Assembly: GCF_013523165.1 (NCBI RefSeq)
Contig: NZ_JAAMQI010000007.1
Span: 62,001-126,000 of the forward strand
Direction: 5' to 3'
Length of the DNA: 64,000 nt
Source: Pseudomonas entomophila
GTDB lineage: Bacteria; Pseudomonadota; Gammaproteobacteria; Pseudomonadales; Pseudomonadaceae
Shown piece after piece: positions 11,054-20,172 of the stretch. The notes below the pieces were generated by a model. It did not search any database. It saw nothing but the letters and a program-made list of their open reading frames with translations, and was not told the DNA's origin. The position numbers were made by a program, and so were the translations under genes. Within the stretch, counting starts at the first letter, position 1, and each line of letters begins with the position of its first letter.

Positions 11054-12115
11054 TCAGCCGGCCGCCCGCTGCTGATCCGGAGGGACCATCACGATCCGGT
11101 TACGCCCAGCGTTCTTGGCCTCGTACAAGGCCATGTCCGCGGCATGCAGCCAGGCGTCGGCGCTGCTCAGACGATTCTCGAACGGCGCGACACCGATGCT
11201 CAAGCTCAGACGCAAGCCTGGCAGCCGTGGATCCTGCCAGGCTTCGATCGCCTGACGCAGGCGCTCCAGTACCTCGATGGCATCGGCAGCGGTAACGTCG
11301 GGCAACATCACGCAGAATTCGTCGCCGCCATAGCGGGCGGCCGGGTCACTCTTGCGCAGTTGGCCGGTGAGGGCGCTGCTGATCACCTTGAGCACCTCGT
11401 CCCCGACCAGATGCCCATAGCGGTCGTTGACCGTCTTGAAGTGATCGATGTCGATCAGGGCCAGTGTGTTGACGTGCGCCACGTCATGGCAGCGCTGGAA
11501 CTCCAGGCGCAGCAGCTCTTTCCAGGCACCATGGTTGATCAGCCCGGTCAGGCTGTCGGTCTTGCTCAAGTGCGTCAGGGTGCGCTTGTGAGCGCTGAGC
11601 TGGGAGGTCACGCGGTAACAGACCAGGCCGACCACCATCGGGTAGATCAGCAGGATCGGCAGGCAGGCGAGCATCTGCCCTTGGGTGGTTTCCGGGAACA
11701 CAGGGGGCGCGTAGGCGCACAGGATCACCACGATGCCGACTGCCTGCGCCAACAACACCTTGCCCAGCATCTGCATGCCACCGGCAGCGATCTTGTCCAT
11801 GGCGATCATCGACAGGATGATCACGCTCGGCAACGGGTTCAGGCCCATCGCCCCGGCCCAGCAGCCGCCAAGCAGACCGTCGCAGACCAGATTGCGCTGC
11901 TCGGCACGAAACGGCTGGGCGGAACGACGCGCCAATTGATAGGCCACGTGCGGCCAGAGGAAACCGTGGGCCAACAGCAAGCCCCACAGCCACCAAGCCG
12001 GCTGCTGTGGCCAGAGGCCGATCATGACGCAGAAAAAGCCCAACCCCGTGCCCAGGGCGCGAGGCACGTGCATGCGCTTGGCAAAGGAAAGGCCTTTGCC
12101 CGTTCGTTCACTCAT
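11054..12115 (-). CDS. MASE2-GGDEF diguanylate cyclase
   Basis: 353 residues from ATG 12115. The N-terminal 170 residues hold six or so hydrophobic spans with the MASE2 start motif RMHVPRALGTGLGF, as in E. coli DgcC/AdrA. The C-terminal GGDEF domain is intact (GGDEF at 263-267; DIDHFKTVND before it), and the inhibitory RxxD site (RKSD) sits exactly five residues upstream. It should therefore make c-di-GMP at the inner membrane with product inhibition. It is transcribed alone, divergent from the bestrophin-like gene. Confidence 0.93.
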   Translation of the reverse strand: MSERTGKGLSFAKRMHVPRALGTGLGFFCVMIGLWPQQPAWWLWGLLLAHGFLWPHVAYQLARRSAQPFRAEQRNLVCDGLLGGCWAGAMGLNPLPSVIILSMIAMDKIAAGGMQMLGKVLLAQAVGIVVILCAYAPPVFPETTQGQMLACLPILLIYPMVVGLVCYRVTSQLSAHKRTLTHLSKTDSLTGLINHGAWKELLRLEFQRCHDVAHVNTLALIDIDHFKTVNDRYGHLVGDEVLKVISSALTGQLRKSDPAARYGGDEFCVMLPDVTAADAIEVLERLRQAIEAWQDPRLPGLRLSLSIGVAPFENRLSSADAWLHAADMALYEAKNAGRNRIVMVPPDQQRAAG

Positions 12116-12399
12116 CAAGGTTCACCGAGTTTAAGCTGTCCATGTCTACTGCACCGGACAGGCGGCAAGCCAGGCTTGCGGTTCGGCGGTAACATTATTG
12201 TGCCACTATTGAAAAGCAGAGTTCAAACCTCTCGGACGAGGGACCCCGCCTGATGCCGCCGAACGCAGGACCTGCGGCCAGTGCCTCAGGCCGTCGAACC
12301 TGTCTGGCACGCGCCGCACGTCGGCACGGCGCGAACCTTGTCCACTCGACAACGTCCGAAGCTGATCCGACGCTGCGCGAGACATTTCCTGTGAAAGAC

Positions 12400-13329
12400 A
12401 TGCTGATCCACAAGTACCGCCTGGTGGTGAAGACGCTCGGCTACATCGGCTGGTCGCTGTTCTGGCTGCTGATCTGGGACATCCTGGTCACCATCGATTT
12501 CATGCTGTTCTTCGACAGCAAGTTCTCCCTGCCGCTGATCCCGCTGACCCTGCTCGGCTCGGCGCTGGTGGTGCTGGTCAGCTTTCGCAACAGCAGCGCC
12601 TACAACCGCTGGTGGGAAGCGCGCACGCTGTGGGGTGCGCTGGTGAACAGCTCGCGCAGCTTCGCGCGTCAGGTGCTGACGCTGATCGACAACGACGCGC
12701 ACGGCACCAATCCGATCAAGGCGACGCTGCTGCGCCGGCACGTGGCCTACGTCAACTGCCTGGCCGCGCACCTGCGCCGCGAGCCGTGCCCGCCCGAACT
12801 GGTGGCCTTCCTCCCGCCCAGCGAATTCGACCGGCGCATCAGCTCGAACAACTTCGCCAACGACATTCTTAGTGGCTCGGCCACGCTGTTGGCCAAGGAG
12901 TATCAGGCAGGCCGATTGGACAGCATTCGCCTGGCGCGCCTGGAGTCGACGCTGGTCGATCTGTCCAACGCCCAGGGCGGCATGGAACGCATCGCCAACA
13001 CGCCCCTGCCCTACCCGTACGTGTATTTCCCGCGGCTGTTCATCAGCCTGTTCTGCCTGATCGTGCCGGTCGGCCTGGTGGAGTCGCTGGGCTGGTTCAC
13101 GCCGCTGGCCTCCACGGTGGTGGGCTTCATGCTGCTGGCCATCGAACGGATCGGCACCGACCTGCAGAGCCCGTTCCGCGCCAGTGAGCACCAGATCCAG
13201 ATGGACACCATCTGCGAGACCATCGAGCGCAACCTCGAATCGATGCAGCGCGAGGCCCAGCACGTGGACATGGCAGAGCAGGCCCCTGCCCTCACGCCCG
13301 CACATACCGCTGGCGCAACCAGCCACTGA
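12400..13329 (+). CDS. Bestrophin-like membrane protein (YneE/UPF0187 family)
   Basis: 309 residues. Bestrophin-family features are the paired N-terminal spans (GYIGWSLFWLLIWDILVTI, PLIPLTLLGSALVVLVSF) followed at once by FRNSSAYNRWWEARTLWG, and a second pair near residues 205-245 (FPRLFISLFCLIVPVGLVESLG). Bacterial homologues form pentameric ion channels. I chose ATG 12400 because the protein then begins MLIHKYRL like its relatives; an in-frame GTG at 12391 is an alternative and neither has a strong ribosome site. The 3' end overlaps the convergent permease gene by 38 bases. Confidence 0.88.
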   Translation: MLIHKYRLVVKTLGYIGWSLFWLLIWDILVTIDFMLFFDSKFSLPLIPLTLLGSALVVLVSFRNSSAYNRWWEARTLWGALVNSSRSFARQVLTLIDNDAHGTNPIKATLLRRHVAYVNCLAAHLRREPCPPELVAFLPPSEFDRRISSNNFANDILSGSATLLAKEYQAGRLDSIRLARLESTLVDLSNAQGGMERIANTPLPYPYVYFPRLFISLFCLIVPVGLVESLGWFTPLASTVVGFMLLAIERIGTDLQSPFRASEHQIQMDTICETIERNLESMQREAQHVDMAEQAPALTPAHTAGATSH

Positions 13330-14059
13330 AGGCATCGACCAGCACCACCAGCGCCAGCATGGCCAGGATCACCGTGCTGGCCTGGGCTTCCTGGAAGAGG
13401 CTCAAGGTGGTGTAGAGCATCTGCCCCAGGCCACCGGCGCCCACGAAGCCCAGCACGCTAGCCATGCGGATGTTGTTCTCCCAGCGGTACAGGCTGTAGG
13501 CCAGCCATTGCGGCCAGAGGTTGGGCAAGGTCCCATAGCAGAACGCCACGAGCTGCCCACCCCCCTGCTGCCGGATGGCCCGCGCCGGCTCGACCGGGGC
13601 GTTCTCCAGCGACTCGGCGAACAACCGGCCGAGCACGCCTGCCGTGTGCAGCGCCAGGGCCAACGTGCCGGCATTCGGCCCCAGCCCGGCCGCCAGCACC
13701 GTCAGCGCCGCCCAGACCAGCTCGGGGATGGCGCGCAGGGCATTGAGCACCAGGCGGGCCACCCCTTGCAGGGGCCAGCCGAAGCGTCCGGCTGCCGGCA
13801 GCGCAAGGAGCATGCCGATCACCATCGCCAGCAGCGTGCCGAGCCCGGACATGGCCAAGGTCTCCAGGGCACCGTGGGCGACGGCGCGCAGCGAATCGGC
13901 CGAGACGTCCGGGTGGGCGAAGCGCTTGGCGTAGTCGACCATCTGGCCCAGGCCACCGTTGCCGACCAGTGCCGGCAGGTCCAGCCCCAGGTAGCCGAAC
14001 GACGCCAGCATCGCGGCCAGGATCGCCACCAGCAGCAGCCCGTTGATCGCCCGGTTCAT
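13292..14059 (-). CDS. PhnE-type ABC transporter permease 2 of the selenium-linked transporter
   Basis: 255 residues from ATG 14059, which overlaps the upstream permease stop by 4 bases. Six predicted spans and the permease loop RMASVLGFVGAGGLGQML (the EAA-type contact with the ATPase) place it in the phosphonate PhnE group. It is the last gene of a four-gene operon (binding protein, ATPase, permease, permease). The operon is divergent from selD-selU, the reason for proposing selenium oxyanion transport. The 3' end runs 38 bases into the convergent bestrophin-like gene. Confidence 0.88.
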   Translation of the reverse strand: MNRAINGLLLVAILAAMLASFGYLGLDLPALVGNGGLGQMVDYAKRFAHPDVSADSLRAVAHGALETLAMSGLGTLLAMVIGMLLALPAAGRFGWPLQGVARLVLNALRAIPELVWAALTVLAAGLGPNAGTLALALHTAGVLGRLFAESLENAPVEPARAIRQQGGGQLVAFCYGTLPNLWPQWLAYSLYRWENNIRMASVLGFVGAGGLGQMLYTTLSLFQEAQASTVILAMLALVVLVDAFSGWLRQRYVRA

Positions 14060-14883
14060 GTCAGCCTCCCGCGCAACAGCCGGCTCAGGCCGTCGGCGAG
14101 CATCACCAGCACGAGGAACGCCAACAGCATGCTGGCCACCTGCGCGCCGTCGAACATGCGCATCGACAGGTCGATCTGCTGGCCCAGCCCGCCGGCGCCG
14201 ACGAAGCCCATCACCACCGAAGCGCGCACGGCGCACTCCCAGCGGTAGACGGTATAGGACACCAGCTCGGCCATGGCACTGGGCAGGATGCCGTAGCAGA
14301 AGGCGAGCAGACGGCCGCTGCCTGCCTGCAGCAAGGCGTGGGCCGGTCGCTGGTCGACCGATTCGAAGATCTCGGCATAGACCTTGCCGAGCATGCCGCT
14401 GTAGGTGATGGCGATGGCCAGCACACCAGCCGTCGGCCCCAGCCCCACCGCGCGCACGAACAACAGCGCCCAGACGATCTCCGGCACGCTGCGCAGGAAG
14501 ATCAGCAGCCCACGCACCGGCCAGCGAGCCAGCTGCGCCAGGGGCATGGGCCGACCACTGCGGGAGGCGGCGCTCAGCGACAGGGCACGGCTGGCCAGCA
14601 GGCTGGCGGGAATGGCCGGCAGCAAGGCCAGGCATAGCCCTGCCGTGGCGACGGCCAAGGTCTGCACGGTGGCGTCGAGCAGCAATGCCAGGAACTCAGG
14701 GTCATGGGCCGGTGGCCAGAAGGCACCGACGAACGCCGCCATCTGCTGGCGGTTGTCGGCCTGCCACAGCACCGCGGGGTTCAGTTCGCTCAAGTGCACA
14801 CCCGGCCACAGCACCAGCAGGGCCGCCCCGATCAACAACAGGCGGGGCAAGGCCGCCGGATCACGTGAGTCGACGTTCAGCAT
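14056..14883 (-). CDS. PhnE-type ABC transporter permease 1 of the selenium-linked transporter
   Basis: 275 residues from ATG 14883 (MLNVDSRDP), overlapping the ATPase gene by 7 bases. It has a hydrophobic N-terminal span (LLLIGAALLVLWPGVHL), further spans in the core and the ATPase-contact loop RASVVMGFVGAGGLGQQI. It is clearly paralogous to the next permease (shared patterns such as LRSVPEIVWALL versus LRAIPELVWAAL and FCYGILPS versus FCYGTLPN), so the transporter is likely a heterodimer in the membrane. Confidence 0.88.
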   Translation of the reverse strand: MLNVDSRDPAALPRLLLIGAALLVLWPGVHLSELNPAVLWQADNRQQMAAFVGAFWPPAHDPEFLALLLDATVQTLAVATAGLCLALLPAIPASLLASRALSLSAASRSGRPMPLAQLARWPVRGLLIFLRSVPEIVWALLFVRAVGLGPTAGVLAIAITYSGMLGKVYAEIFESVDQRPAHALLQAGSGRLLAFCYGILPSAMAELVSYTVYRWECAVRASVVMGFVGAGGLGQQIDLSMRMFDGAQVASMLLAFLVLVMLADGLSRLLRGRLT

Positions 14884-15671
14884 CGTGGCATCTGCACGCC
14901 TGGCGTCGACCCTGGACGCAGCGGCGGCGACAGCTGCTCGTTGACGTACAACGTCTCCAGCAACGCCTCGGTGACGGCGCTGGCCGGGCAGTCGAAGGCC
15001 ACCTGCCCGGCGCGAATGCCGACGATGCGCGGGAAATGCGCCATGGCCAGGTCGACCGCATGCAGGCTGGCGACCAAGGTCATGCCATGGGCTTGGGCAT
15101 GCCGGTTGAGCAATGCCAGGCTGTGGGTGGCGAGCACCGGGTCCATGGCCGACACCGGTTCGTCGGCCAGCAGCAGCGCCGGCCGTTGATACAACACGCG
15201 GGCGATGCCCACGCGCTGCAACTGCCCGCCCGACAACTGGCCGCACTGGACGAACAGCTTGTCGGCCAAGCCCAGTTCGGCGAGCGCCTGGCGAGCGCCC
15301 GGCACATCGGTGGGGTGCAGCAGGTTGAGCAACCCTCGCAGGCTGCTCCACTGCCCCAGGCGACCGGCCAGCACGGCCGTGACCACCCGTTGGCGCGACG
15401 GCAGCGGGGGCGCCTGGTGCACCAGGCCGATGCGCGCGCGCAGCCGTTGCCGGGCGCGACTGGACAGGGCCCATGGGTTTTCACCCAACACCTCCACCTG
15501 CCCCGCGCTCAACCGCACGGCACTGGCGATGGCATGCAACAGGCTGGACTTGCCAGCGCCGGACGGGCCGATGATGGCGACCCGCTCCCCGGCTTCGATG
15601 CGCAACTCCACGCCGCGCAAGGCATCGACCTGGCCATGGCGCAGCCCGGCCCCGCGCAGGTGGATGCTCAC
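14877..15671 (-). CDS. PhnC-type ABC transporter ATP-binding protein, selenium-linked
   Basis: 264 residues. Walker A is GPSGAGKSS (35-43), the signature LSGGQLQRV starts at 146 and Walker B is LLLADEP (166-172), so all nucleotide-binding elements are present. It starts at GTG 15671 within a GTGA overlap with the binding-protein stop, and overlaps the first permease by 7 bases, which ties the four genes into one translationally coupled unit. Sequence class is phosphonate/phosphite PhnC; the proposed selenium role comes from context. Confidence 0.88.
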   Translation of the reverse strand: MSIHLRGAGLRHGQVDALRGVELRIEAGERVAIIGPSGAGKSSLLHAIASAVRLSAGQVEVLGENPWALSSRARQRLRARIGLVHQAPPLPSRQRVVTAVLAGRLGQWSSLRGLLNLLHPTDVPGARQALAELGLADKLFVQCGQLSGGQLQRVGIARVLYQRPALLLADEPVSAMDPVLATHSLALLNRHAQAHGMTLVASLHAVDLAMAHFPRIVGIRAGQVAFDCPASAVTEALLETLYVNEQLSPPLRPGSTPGVQMPRC

Positions 15672-16522
15672 TTGAGCAGCTCGGCGGCGCGTGCGGCCTG
15701 CTCGATGCCGTCGTAGTTCTCAGGGCGCGTCGCGATGAAGCGGCTGGCGGCCTGCAGGTCGAGAATCGCCTTCTGCTCGGGCTTGGCCGGGTCCAGGGCC
15801 AGGAAAGCGGCCTTGATCTTGTCCTTGAGCGCCGGGTCCAGGCTGCCGCGCACGGTCCAGTTGTAGTCGAAGTAGGTCGGCGTGGTGGCGAAGACCTTGA
15901 CCTTGTCGGTATCGACCTTGCCCGAGGCGACCAGCTTGTCCCAGACACTGGAGTTGAGCACACCGGCATCGACCTTGCCGGCCTGTACCCAGGCCGCGGT
16001 GGCGTCGTGCGCACCGGAATAGGCGATCCGGCTGAAGTAGCCTTCAGGCTTGATGTCGTCGTTCTTGAGCATGAAGTAACGCGGCATCAGGCTGCCCGAG
16101 GTCGAGGAGATCGAGCCGAAGGCAAAGGTCTTGCCCTTGAGGTCGGCCAGGCTGTGGACGTCGGGGTTGGCGGTGATGAAGGTGCTGGTGAAGCGCGCAT
16201 CCTGCTCGCGCTGGACCAGTGGCGTGGCCGTCTTGTCCTTGAGGTGCACCTGGACGAAGGTGAAGCCGCCCAGCCAGGCCATGTCCAGGCGGTCGGTGGC
16301 CAGGGCCTCGACCACGGCCGGGTAGTCACTGACCGGCACGAACTGGACCTTCATGCCCAATTGCTGTTCGAGGTAGTCGCCCAGGGGCTTGAACTTGCGC
16401 AGCAGTTCGGTCGGCGCCTCGTCGGGAATGGCGCTGACGCGCAGGGTGTCGGCGGCCTGGGCGAGCACGGCGCTGCAGGCCAGCATGAGGCCTGCGGCCA
16501 GCGCGAGGGGACGTTTGAACAT
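15668..16522 (-). CDS. Putative selenate/selenium oxyanion ABC transporter binding protein (PhnD family)
   Basis: 284 residues from ATG 16522, chosen because it opens a signal peptide ending AQAAD. The body follows the phosphate/phosphite/phosphonate binding-protein pattern (LRVSAIPDEAPTELLRKFKPLGDYLEQQLG, DRLDMAWLGGFTFV, FGSISSTSGSLMPRYFM, AYSGAHDATAAWV). I recall a named protein family, putative selenate ABC transporter periplasmic binding protein, defined as a clade of this superfamily that occurs beside selD; this gene fits that context. The ligand is not proven by sequence. It leads the operon after a leader of about 140 bases. Confidence 0.78.
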   Translation of the reverse strand: MFKRPLALAAGLMLACSAVLAQAADTLRVSAIPDEAPTELLRKFKPLGDYLEQQLGMKVQFVPVSDYPAVVEALATDRLDMAWLGGFTFVQVHLKDKTATPLVQREQDARFTSTFITANPDVHSLADLKGKTFAFGSISSTSGSLMPRYFMLKNDDIKPEGYFSRIAYSGAHDATAAWVQAGKVDAGVLNSSVWDKLVASGKVDTDKVKVFATTPTYFDYNWTVRGSLDPALKDKIKAAFLALDPAKPEQKAILDLQAASRFIATRPENYDGIEQAARAAELLK

Positions 16523-16669
16523 GGAAGCTCCGGGTCGAGAATGTGCCAGGGGAAGGGGCGATACGGACAGGGCACCGAGCAGAGCGAACAAGGACCAGGA
16601 CCGTGATCGAAAAAACCCTCGCGCCTGACGCCCTTGCGCCGATCGACACCCGCCGCCGCATGTCGGCTG

Positions 16670-16698
16670 ATTATAAGAGCCACGGGCGCAAAGGCCAG
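16670..16698 (-). promoter_or_regulatory. Candidate promoter of the selenium-linked ABC operon
   Basis: On the minus strand a perfect -10 TATAAT occupies 16675-16670, with a weak -35 CTGGCC 17 bases upstream (16698-16693). Transcription would begin near 16663 and leave a leader of about 140 bases before the binding-protein ATG, containing a CGACA/TGTCG hairpin and a run of six T (16615-16610). Confidence 0.5.
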
Positions 16699-16701
16699 CT
16701 T

Positions 16702-16710
16702 TGCTACAAT
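16702..16710 (+). promoter_or_regulatory. Extended -10 promoter of selD-selU
   Basis: TGCTACAAT is an extended -10 element with the strong hexamer TACAAT at 16705-16710. No good -35 is present, as usual for extended -10 promoters. The start would fall near 16717, 20 bases before the selD ATG, and the element lies back to back with the opposing transporter promoter. Confidence 0.6.
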
Positions 16711-16736
16711 CGCGCATCAGAACTTCAGAGGTGCGT

Positions 16737-17771
16737 ATGAGCGAGCCGATTCGCCTGACCCAGTACAGCCACGGTGCCGGCTGCGGTTGCAAGATCTCCC
16801 CCCAGGTGCTGGACGTGATCCTTGCCGAGAGCGGCACCCAGGCCCTGGACCCCAAGTTGTGGGTAGGCAACGCGTCGCGTGACGATGCTGCGGTGTATGC
16901 CCTGGACGACGAGCGCGGCGTGGTCTCGACCACCGACTTCTTCATGCCGATTGTCGACGACCCCTACGACTTCGGCCGGATCGCCGCCACCAACGCGATC
17001 AGCGACATCTACGCCATGGGCGGCGACCCGTTGATGGCGATCGCCATCCTGGGGTGGCCGGTCAACCTGCTGGCGCCTGAAATCGCGCGTGAAGTGATCC
17101 GTGGCGGGCGTGCCGTGTGCGCCGAAGCCGGCATTCCTCTGGCCGGTGGTCACTCGATCGACGCGCCTGAGCCGATCTTCGGGCTGGCGGTCACCGGCGT
17201 GGTCAGCAAGCGCCACCTCAAGCGCAACGACACCGCCCGTGCCGGTTGCCGGCTGTACCTGACCAAACCCCTGGGGATCGGCATCCTCACCACGGCCGAG
17301 AAGAAGGCCAAGCTGCGCCCGCAGGACCAGGGCCTGGCCCGCGACTGGATGTGCACGCTCAACACACCCGGCAGCCGCTTCGGCAAACTGGACGGCGTGC
17401 TGGCCATGACCGACGTCACCGGGTTCGGCCTGCTGGGCCATCTGGTGGAGCTGGCCGACGGCAGCGGCCTGACCGCGCGTCTGGACTACGCCCAGGTACC
17501 CCGCCTGCCCAGCGTCGAGCATTACCTGGCCGAAGGCTGCATCCCTGGCGGCACTCTGCGCAACCATGCCAGCTACGGGCACAAGATCGGCACGCTCAGC
17601 GACGATCAGAAACACCTGTTGTGCGACCCGCAGACCAGTGGCGGTCTGTTGGTGGCCGTCGCGCCCGACGGCGAGGCCGCGTTTCTCGCGGTGGCGGCCG
17701 AGCTGGGGCTGGACCTGGCGCCGATCGGCGAGTTGGTCGAGCGACAGCGTCATGCAGTCGAGGTGCTCTGA
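16737..17771 (+). CDS. selD: Selenide, water dikinase (selenophosphate synthase)
   Basis: 344 residues. Makes selenophosphate from selenide and ATP. The catalytic N-terminal motif HGAGCGCKI carries Cys16/Cys18 and Lys19, so the active residue is cysteine and not selenocysteine. Further family motifs are [25 protein letters not shown] and [18 protein letters not shown], and the C-terminal DPQTSGGLL. The gene overlaps selU by one base. The two form a minimal pathway from selenide to selenouridine in tRNA; a selenocysteine use of selenophosphate cannot be judged from this window. Confidence 0.97.
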   Translation: MSEPIRLTQYSHGAGCGCKISPQVLDVILAESGTQALDPKLWVGNASRDDAAVYALDDERGVVSTTDFFMPIVDDPYDFGRIAATNAISDIYAMGGDPLMAIAILGWPVNLLAPEIAREVIRGGRAVCAEAGIPLAGGHSIDAPEPIFGLAVTGVVSKRHLKRNDTARAGCRLYLTKPLGIGILTTAEKKAKLRPQDQGLARDWMCTLNTPGSRFGKLDGVLAMTDVTGFGLLGHLVELADGSGLTARLDYAQVPRLPSVEHYLAEGCIPGGTLRNHASYGHKIGTLSDDQKHLLCDPQTSGGLLVAVAPDGEAAFLAVAAELGLDLAPIGELVERQRHAVEVL

Positions 17772-18886
17772 TGCGCGACGACTGCACCGATTTTCGCACG
17801 CTGTTCCTGCAGGGCGCGCCGATGATGGACATGCGCGCGCCCATCGAATTCGCCAAGGGGGCCTTCCCGGGCACGGTCAACCTGCCCTTGATGACCGACA
17901 GCGAACGCCAGCGCGTCGGCACCTGCTACAAGCAGCAGGGCCAGGCCGCGGCCATCACCCTGGGGCATCAACTGGTCAGCGGTGAGGTCAAGCAGGCGCG
18001 CCTGGAGGCCTGGGCGCAGTTCGCCACGGCCCATCCCGACGGCTATCTGTACTGCTTCCGAGGCGGCCTGCGCTCGCAGATCGCTCAGCAGTGGCTCAAA
18101 CAGGACGCCGGCATCGACTATCCGCGCATCACTGGGGGTTACAAGGCGCTGCGCACCTTCCTGCTGGACACCACGGCCCAGGCCGTGGCGCAGTGCGACT
18201 TCGTGCTGATCGGCGGACTGACCGGCACTGGCAAGACCGACGTGCTGGCGCAGCTGGACAACGTGATCGACCTGGAAGGCCATGCCAATCACCGCGGCTC
18301 CAGCTTCGGCAAGCGCGCCACCGGGCAACCGGCGCAGATCGACTTCGAGAATGCCCTGGCGATCGACGTGCTCAAGAAGCGCGACCGCGGTATCGGTCAG
18401 TTCGTGCTCGAGGACGAAGGTCGCATCGTCGGCAGCTGCACCGTCCCGCTCGAGCTGTACCAGGGCATGCAGCACTACCCGCTGGTCTGGCTGGAAGACC
18501 GCTTCGACAACCGTGTCGAGCGCATCCTGCGCGACTACGTGATCGACCTGCGCGCCGAGTTCATCGCCGTGCACGGGCAGGAGCATGGCCCCCACGCGTT
18601 CGCCGAGCGGCTGCAGCAGAGCATGGCGCGCATCTACAAACGGCTCGGGGGCGAGCGCTTCCAGCGGCTGTCCAGCCTGCTGCAACAGGCGTTGGACGAA
18701 CAGAGGCGCAGCGGTTCGGTGGAAGCGCACCGGGGCTGGATCGAAGGCCTGCTCAACGAGTACTACGACCCGATGTATGCCTACCAGCGCGACGCCAAGG
18801 CCGAACGCATCGAGTTCGTCGGGGACGCCGCCCAGGTCAAGGCCTACCTGCAAGCGCGGGCGCAGCGCGACACGCTGGCGCGGTGA
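17771..18886 (+). CDS. selU: tRNA 2-selenouridine synthase
   Basis: 371 residues (also called MnmH). Replaces sulfur by selenium at the 2-thiouridine wobble position of tRNA for Lys, Glu and Gln, via a geranylated intermediate. The N-terminal rhodanese domain has the active loop YCFRGGLRS with Cys95; a P-loop GLTGTGKT (149-156) begins the second domain, followed by [12 protein letters not shown]. It uses selenophosphate from SelD, whose gene overlaps it by one base. Length and both domains are intact. Confidence 0.96.
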   Translation: MRDDCTDFRTLFLQGAPMMDMRAPIEFAKGAFPGTVNLPLMTDSERQRVGTCYKQQGQAAAITLGHQLVSGEVKQARLEAWAQFATAHPDGYLYCFRGGLRSQIAQQWLKQDAGIDYPRITGGYKALRTFLLDTTAQAVAQCDFVLIGGLTGTGKTDVLAQLDNVIDLEGHANHRGSSFGKRATGQPAQIDFENALAIDVLKKRDRGIGQFVLEDEGRIVGSCTVPLELYQGMQHYPLVWLEDRFDNRVERILRDYVIDLRAEFIAVHGQEHGPHAFAERLQQSMARIYKRLGGERFQRLSSLLQQALDEQRRSGSVEAHRGWIEGLLNEYYDPMYAYQRDAKAERIEFVGDAAQVKAYLQARAQRDTLAR

Positions 18887-18889
18887 ACG

Positions 18890-18919
18890 GCTGCGCATCG
18901 CCCCACGTGGCGATGCAGC
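18890..18919. terminator. Stem-loop between convergent selU and membrane-protein gene
   Basis: CATCGCC pairs with GGCGATG, extended by GCTG/CAGC across a 2-base bulge. It lies just after the selU stop and 13 bases from the end of the opposing gene. No T-run on either side, so a bidirectional terminator function is only probable. Confidence 0.4.
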
Positions 18920-18932
18920 GCCTGCCGCTCGG

Positions 18933-19469
18933 TCAGAGCACCGTCTGCACCGGCGGCATGAGCACCTGATCGCTGTCGAAACGCAACGAATCGAGCTGCG
19001 TCGCCCCATAGACGAGCCCTCCGATCGCCACCAGCAGCGCCAGGTCCGGCCAGGTCCATCCGGGCACGTCCTGCCGGCTGCGTGCCGTCCAGACCTGCCA
19101 GCCCTGCCCCAGGCAGAACACCAGCATGGCGCTCGACCACAGGTAGAAGCCCAGCCCCAGGTGGGTGACGTCGTGGAAGGCGTAACTCTGGTTGTCGGGC
19201 AGGCGCTCGATGGCAACGCTGTTGGCGGCCAGGTACAGCGCCCAGAGACCGAACCCCAGTGACAGGCGTCGGTAACGGCGGTGGGTCAGGATGGCCAGGG
19301 CGAACAGCGGGTTGGCGAACCATTGGGTCAGCCCGAAGGGCACGCCCCATGGCCCGTAGATCAGCATCTGCACGGCGGGCATGTGCGCGCCCCCGCGCAT
19401 GTGCGCACCGTCGAAGCACAGGCCGACGCCCAGCAGGATGAGGGTGAAGGTCAGGTAACGCGCAGCCAA
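18933..19469 (-). CDS. Integral membrane protein of unknown function
   Basis: 178 residues if translation begins at TTG 19469, preferred because GGAG stands 9 bases upstream and it opens directly into a membrane span (YLTFTLILLGVGLCFDG). About five hydrophobic segments follow (QMLIYGPWGVPFGLTQWF, PLFALAILTH, LSLGFGLWALYLAANSVAI, GLGFYLWSSAMLVFCLGQGW, DLALLVAIGGLVYGA). I do not recognise a named family. It is convergent with selU and followed by the YkgJ-type gene on the same strand. Confidence 0.6.
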   Translation of the reverse strand: MAARYLTFTLILLGVGLCFDGAHMRGGAHMPAVQMLIYGPWGVPFGLTQWFANPLFALAILTHRRYRRLSLGFGLWALYLAANSVAIERLPDNQSYAFHDVTHLGLGFYLWSSAMLVFCLGQGWQVWTARSRQDVPGWTWPDLALLVAIGGLVYGATQLDSLRFDSDQVLMPPVQTVL

Positions 19470-19545
19470 GGTGGCTCTCCAGGCGATGAAACGAGCACCG
19501 ACCTTACCTGACCTGCCAGGCGCACGACAGGTGCCGCGTGTTGCG

Positions 19546-19929
19546 TCAGGCGACGGCGATGCCGTCATCCGGCCAGTGCGGCTCGTTGACGCCGGGTGGT
19601 GTGAGCGCAGGCAAGCCGTAGGCGGCGCGTGCGGCGTCGCAGCTCGGATTGTGCTCACCGTTCTCCCACGAGGCCTCGAACTCACGACAGGTGCTCGAAC
19701 GCTGGGCGTACAGCGTGCAGGCCACCTGCTGACCGACCTCCCCGCTCAGGGCCGTGCAGCGACAGGGTTTGCTGTCGGTGCCGATCATCGCCACACGGCT
19801 TGGGCTGATCTGCACCACGGCATCGTCAGGCACGAGCCCACCCGCCGACACGCACTCGCCCCAAAAGAAGGACACACGGAAATACCCGCAGCAGGCGCCG
19901 CAGTTCAAGCAAGGATTGGTTTCGGACAT
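19546..19929 (-). CDS. YkgJ-family cysteine-cluster protein
   Basis: 127 residues from ATG 19929. The first residues contain CLNCGACCGYFRVSF, the CxxCxxCC cluster of the YkgJ/UPF0153 family, and more cysteines follow (KPCRCTALSG, ACTLYAQRSSTCREF, PSCDAAR), a set suited to zinc or iron-sulfur binding. Function is unknown. The frame is open for 62 codons upstream, but MSETNPCLNC matches the usual start and gives the normal short length. Confidence 0.85.
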   Translation of the reverse strand: MSETNPCLNCGACCGYFRVSFFWGECVSAGGLVPDDAVVQISPSRVAMIGTDSKPCRCTALSGEVGQQVACTLYAQRSSTCREFEASWENGEHNPSCDAARAAYGLPALTPPGVNEPHWPDDGIAVA

Positions 19930-20172
19930 GATGGGCAGGCTGAAAGAGGTTGGCGTTAGGCGGGTCTGCCCCGCCGCTCTTTGTAATCCAACCGCAGGCG
20001 CGTGAGAAGGGGGTGCGAGAGGAAAAGTTACGAGTGGTGAGCTGCACGCTGCAAACCGATGGTGCTGGGGGAAGAAGGGTCTCTGTCTGTTGAAGCGCGG
20101 GGCCACTGCATGCAACAGCGGATCGACGATGGTCAGGCCTACGCCAATCCGCTCTTACTTACCGCTTGCCGC

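Noticed and set aside
16523..16945. Upstream extension of the PhnD-like frame to about 425 residues
   Set aside because: The added part has no coding character, overlaps selD, and the signal peptide at 16522 marks the true start.
19990..20172. Small genes in the gap between the YkgJ gene and alaC
   Set aside because: Frames lack ribosome sites and coding bias; the stretch looks like ordinary Pseudomonas intergenic DNA.
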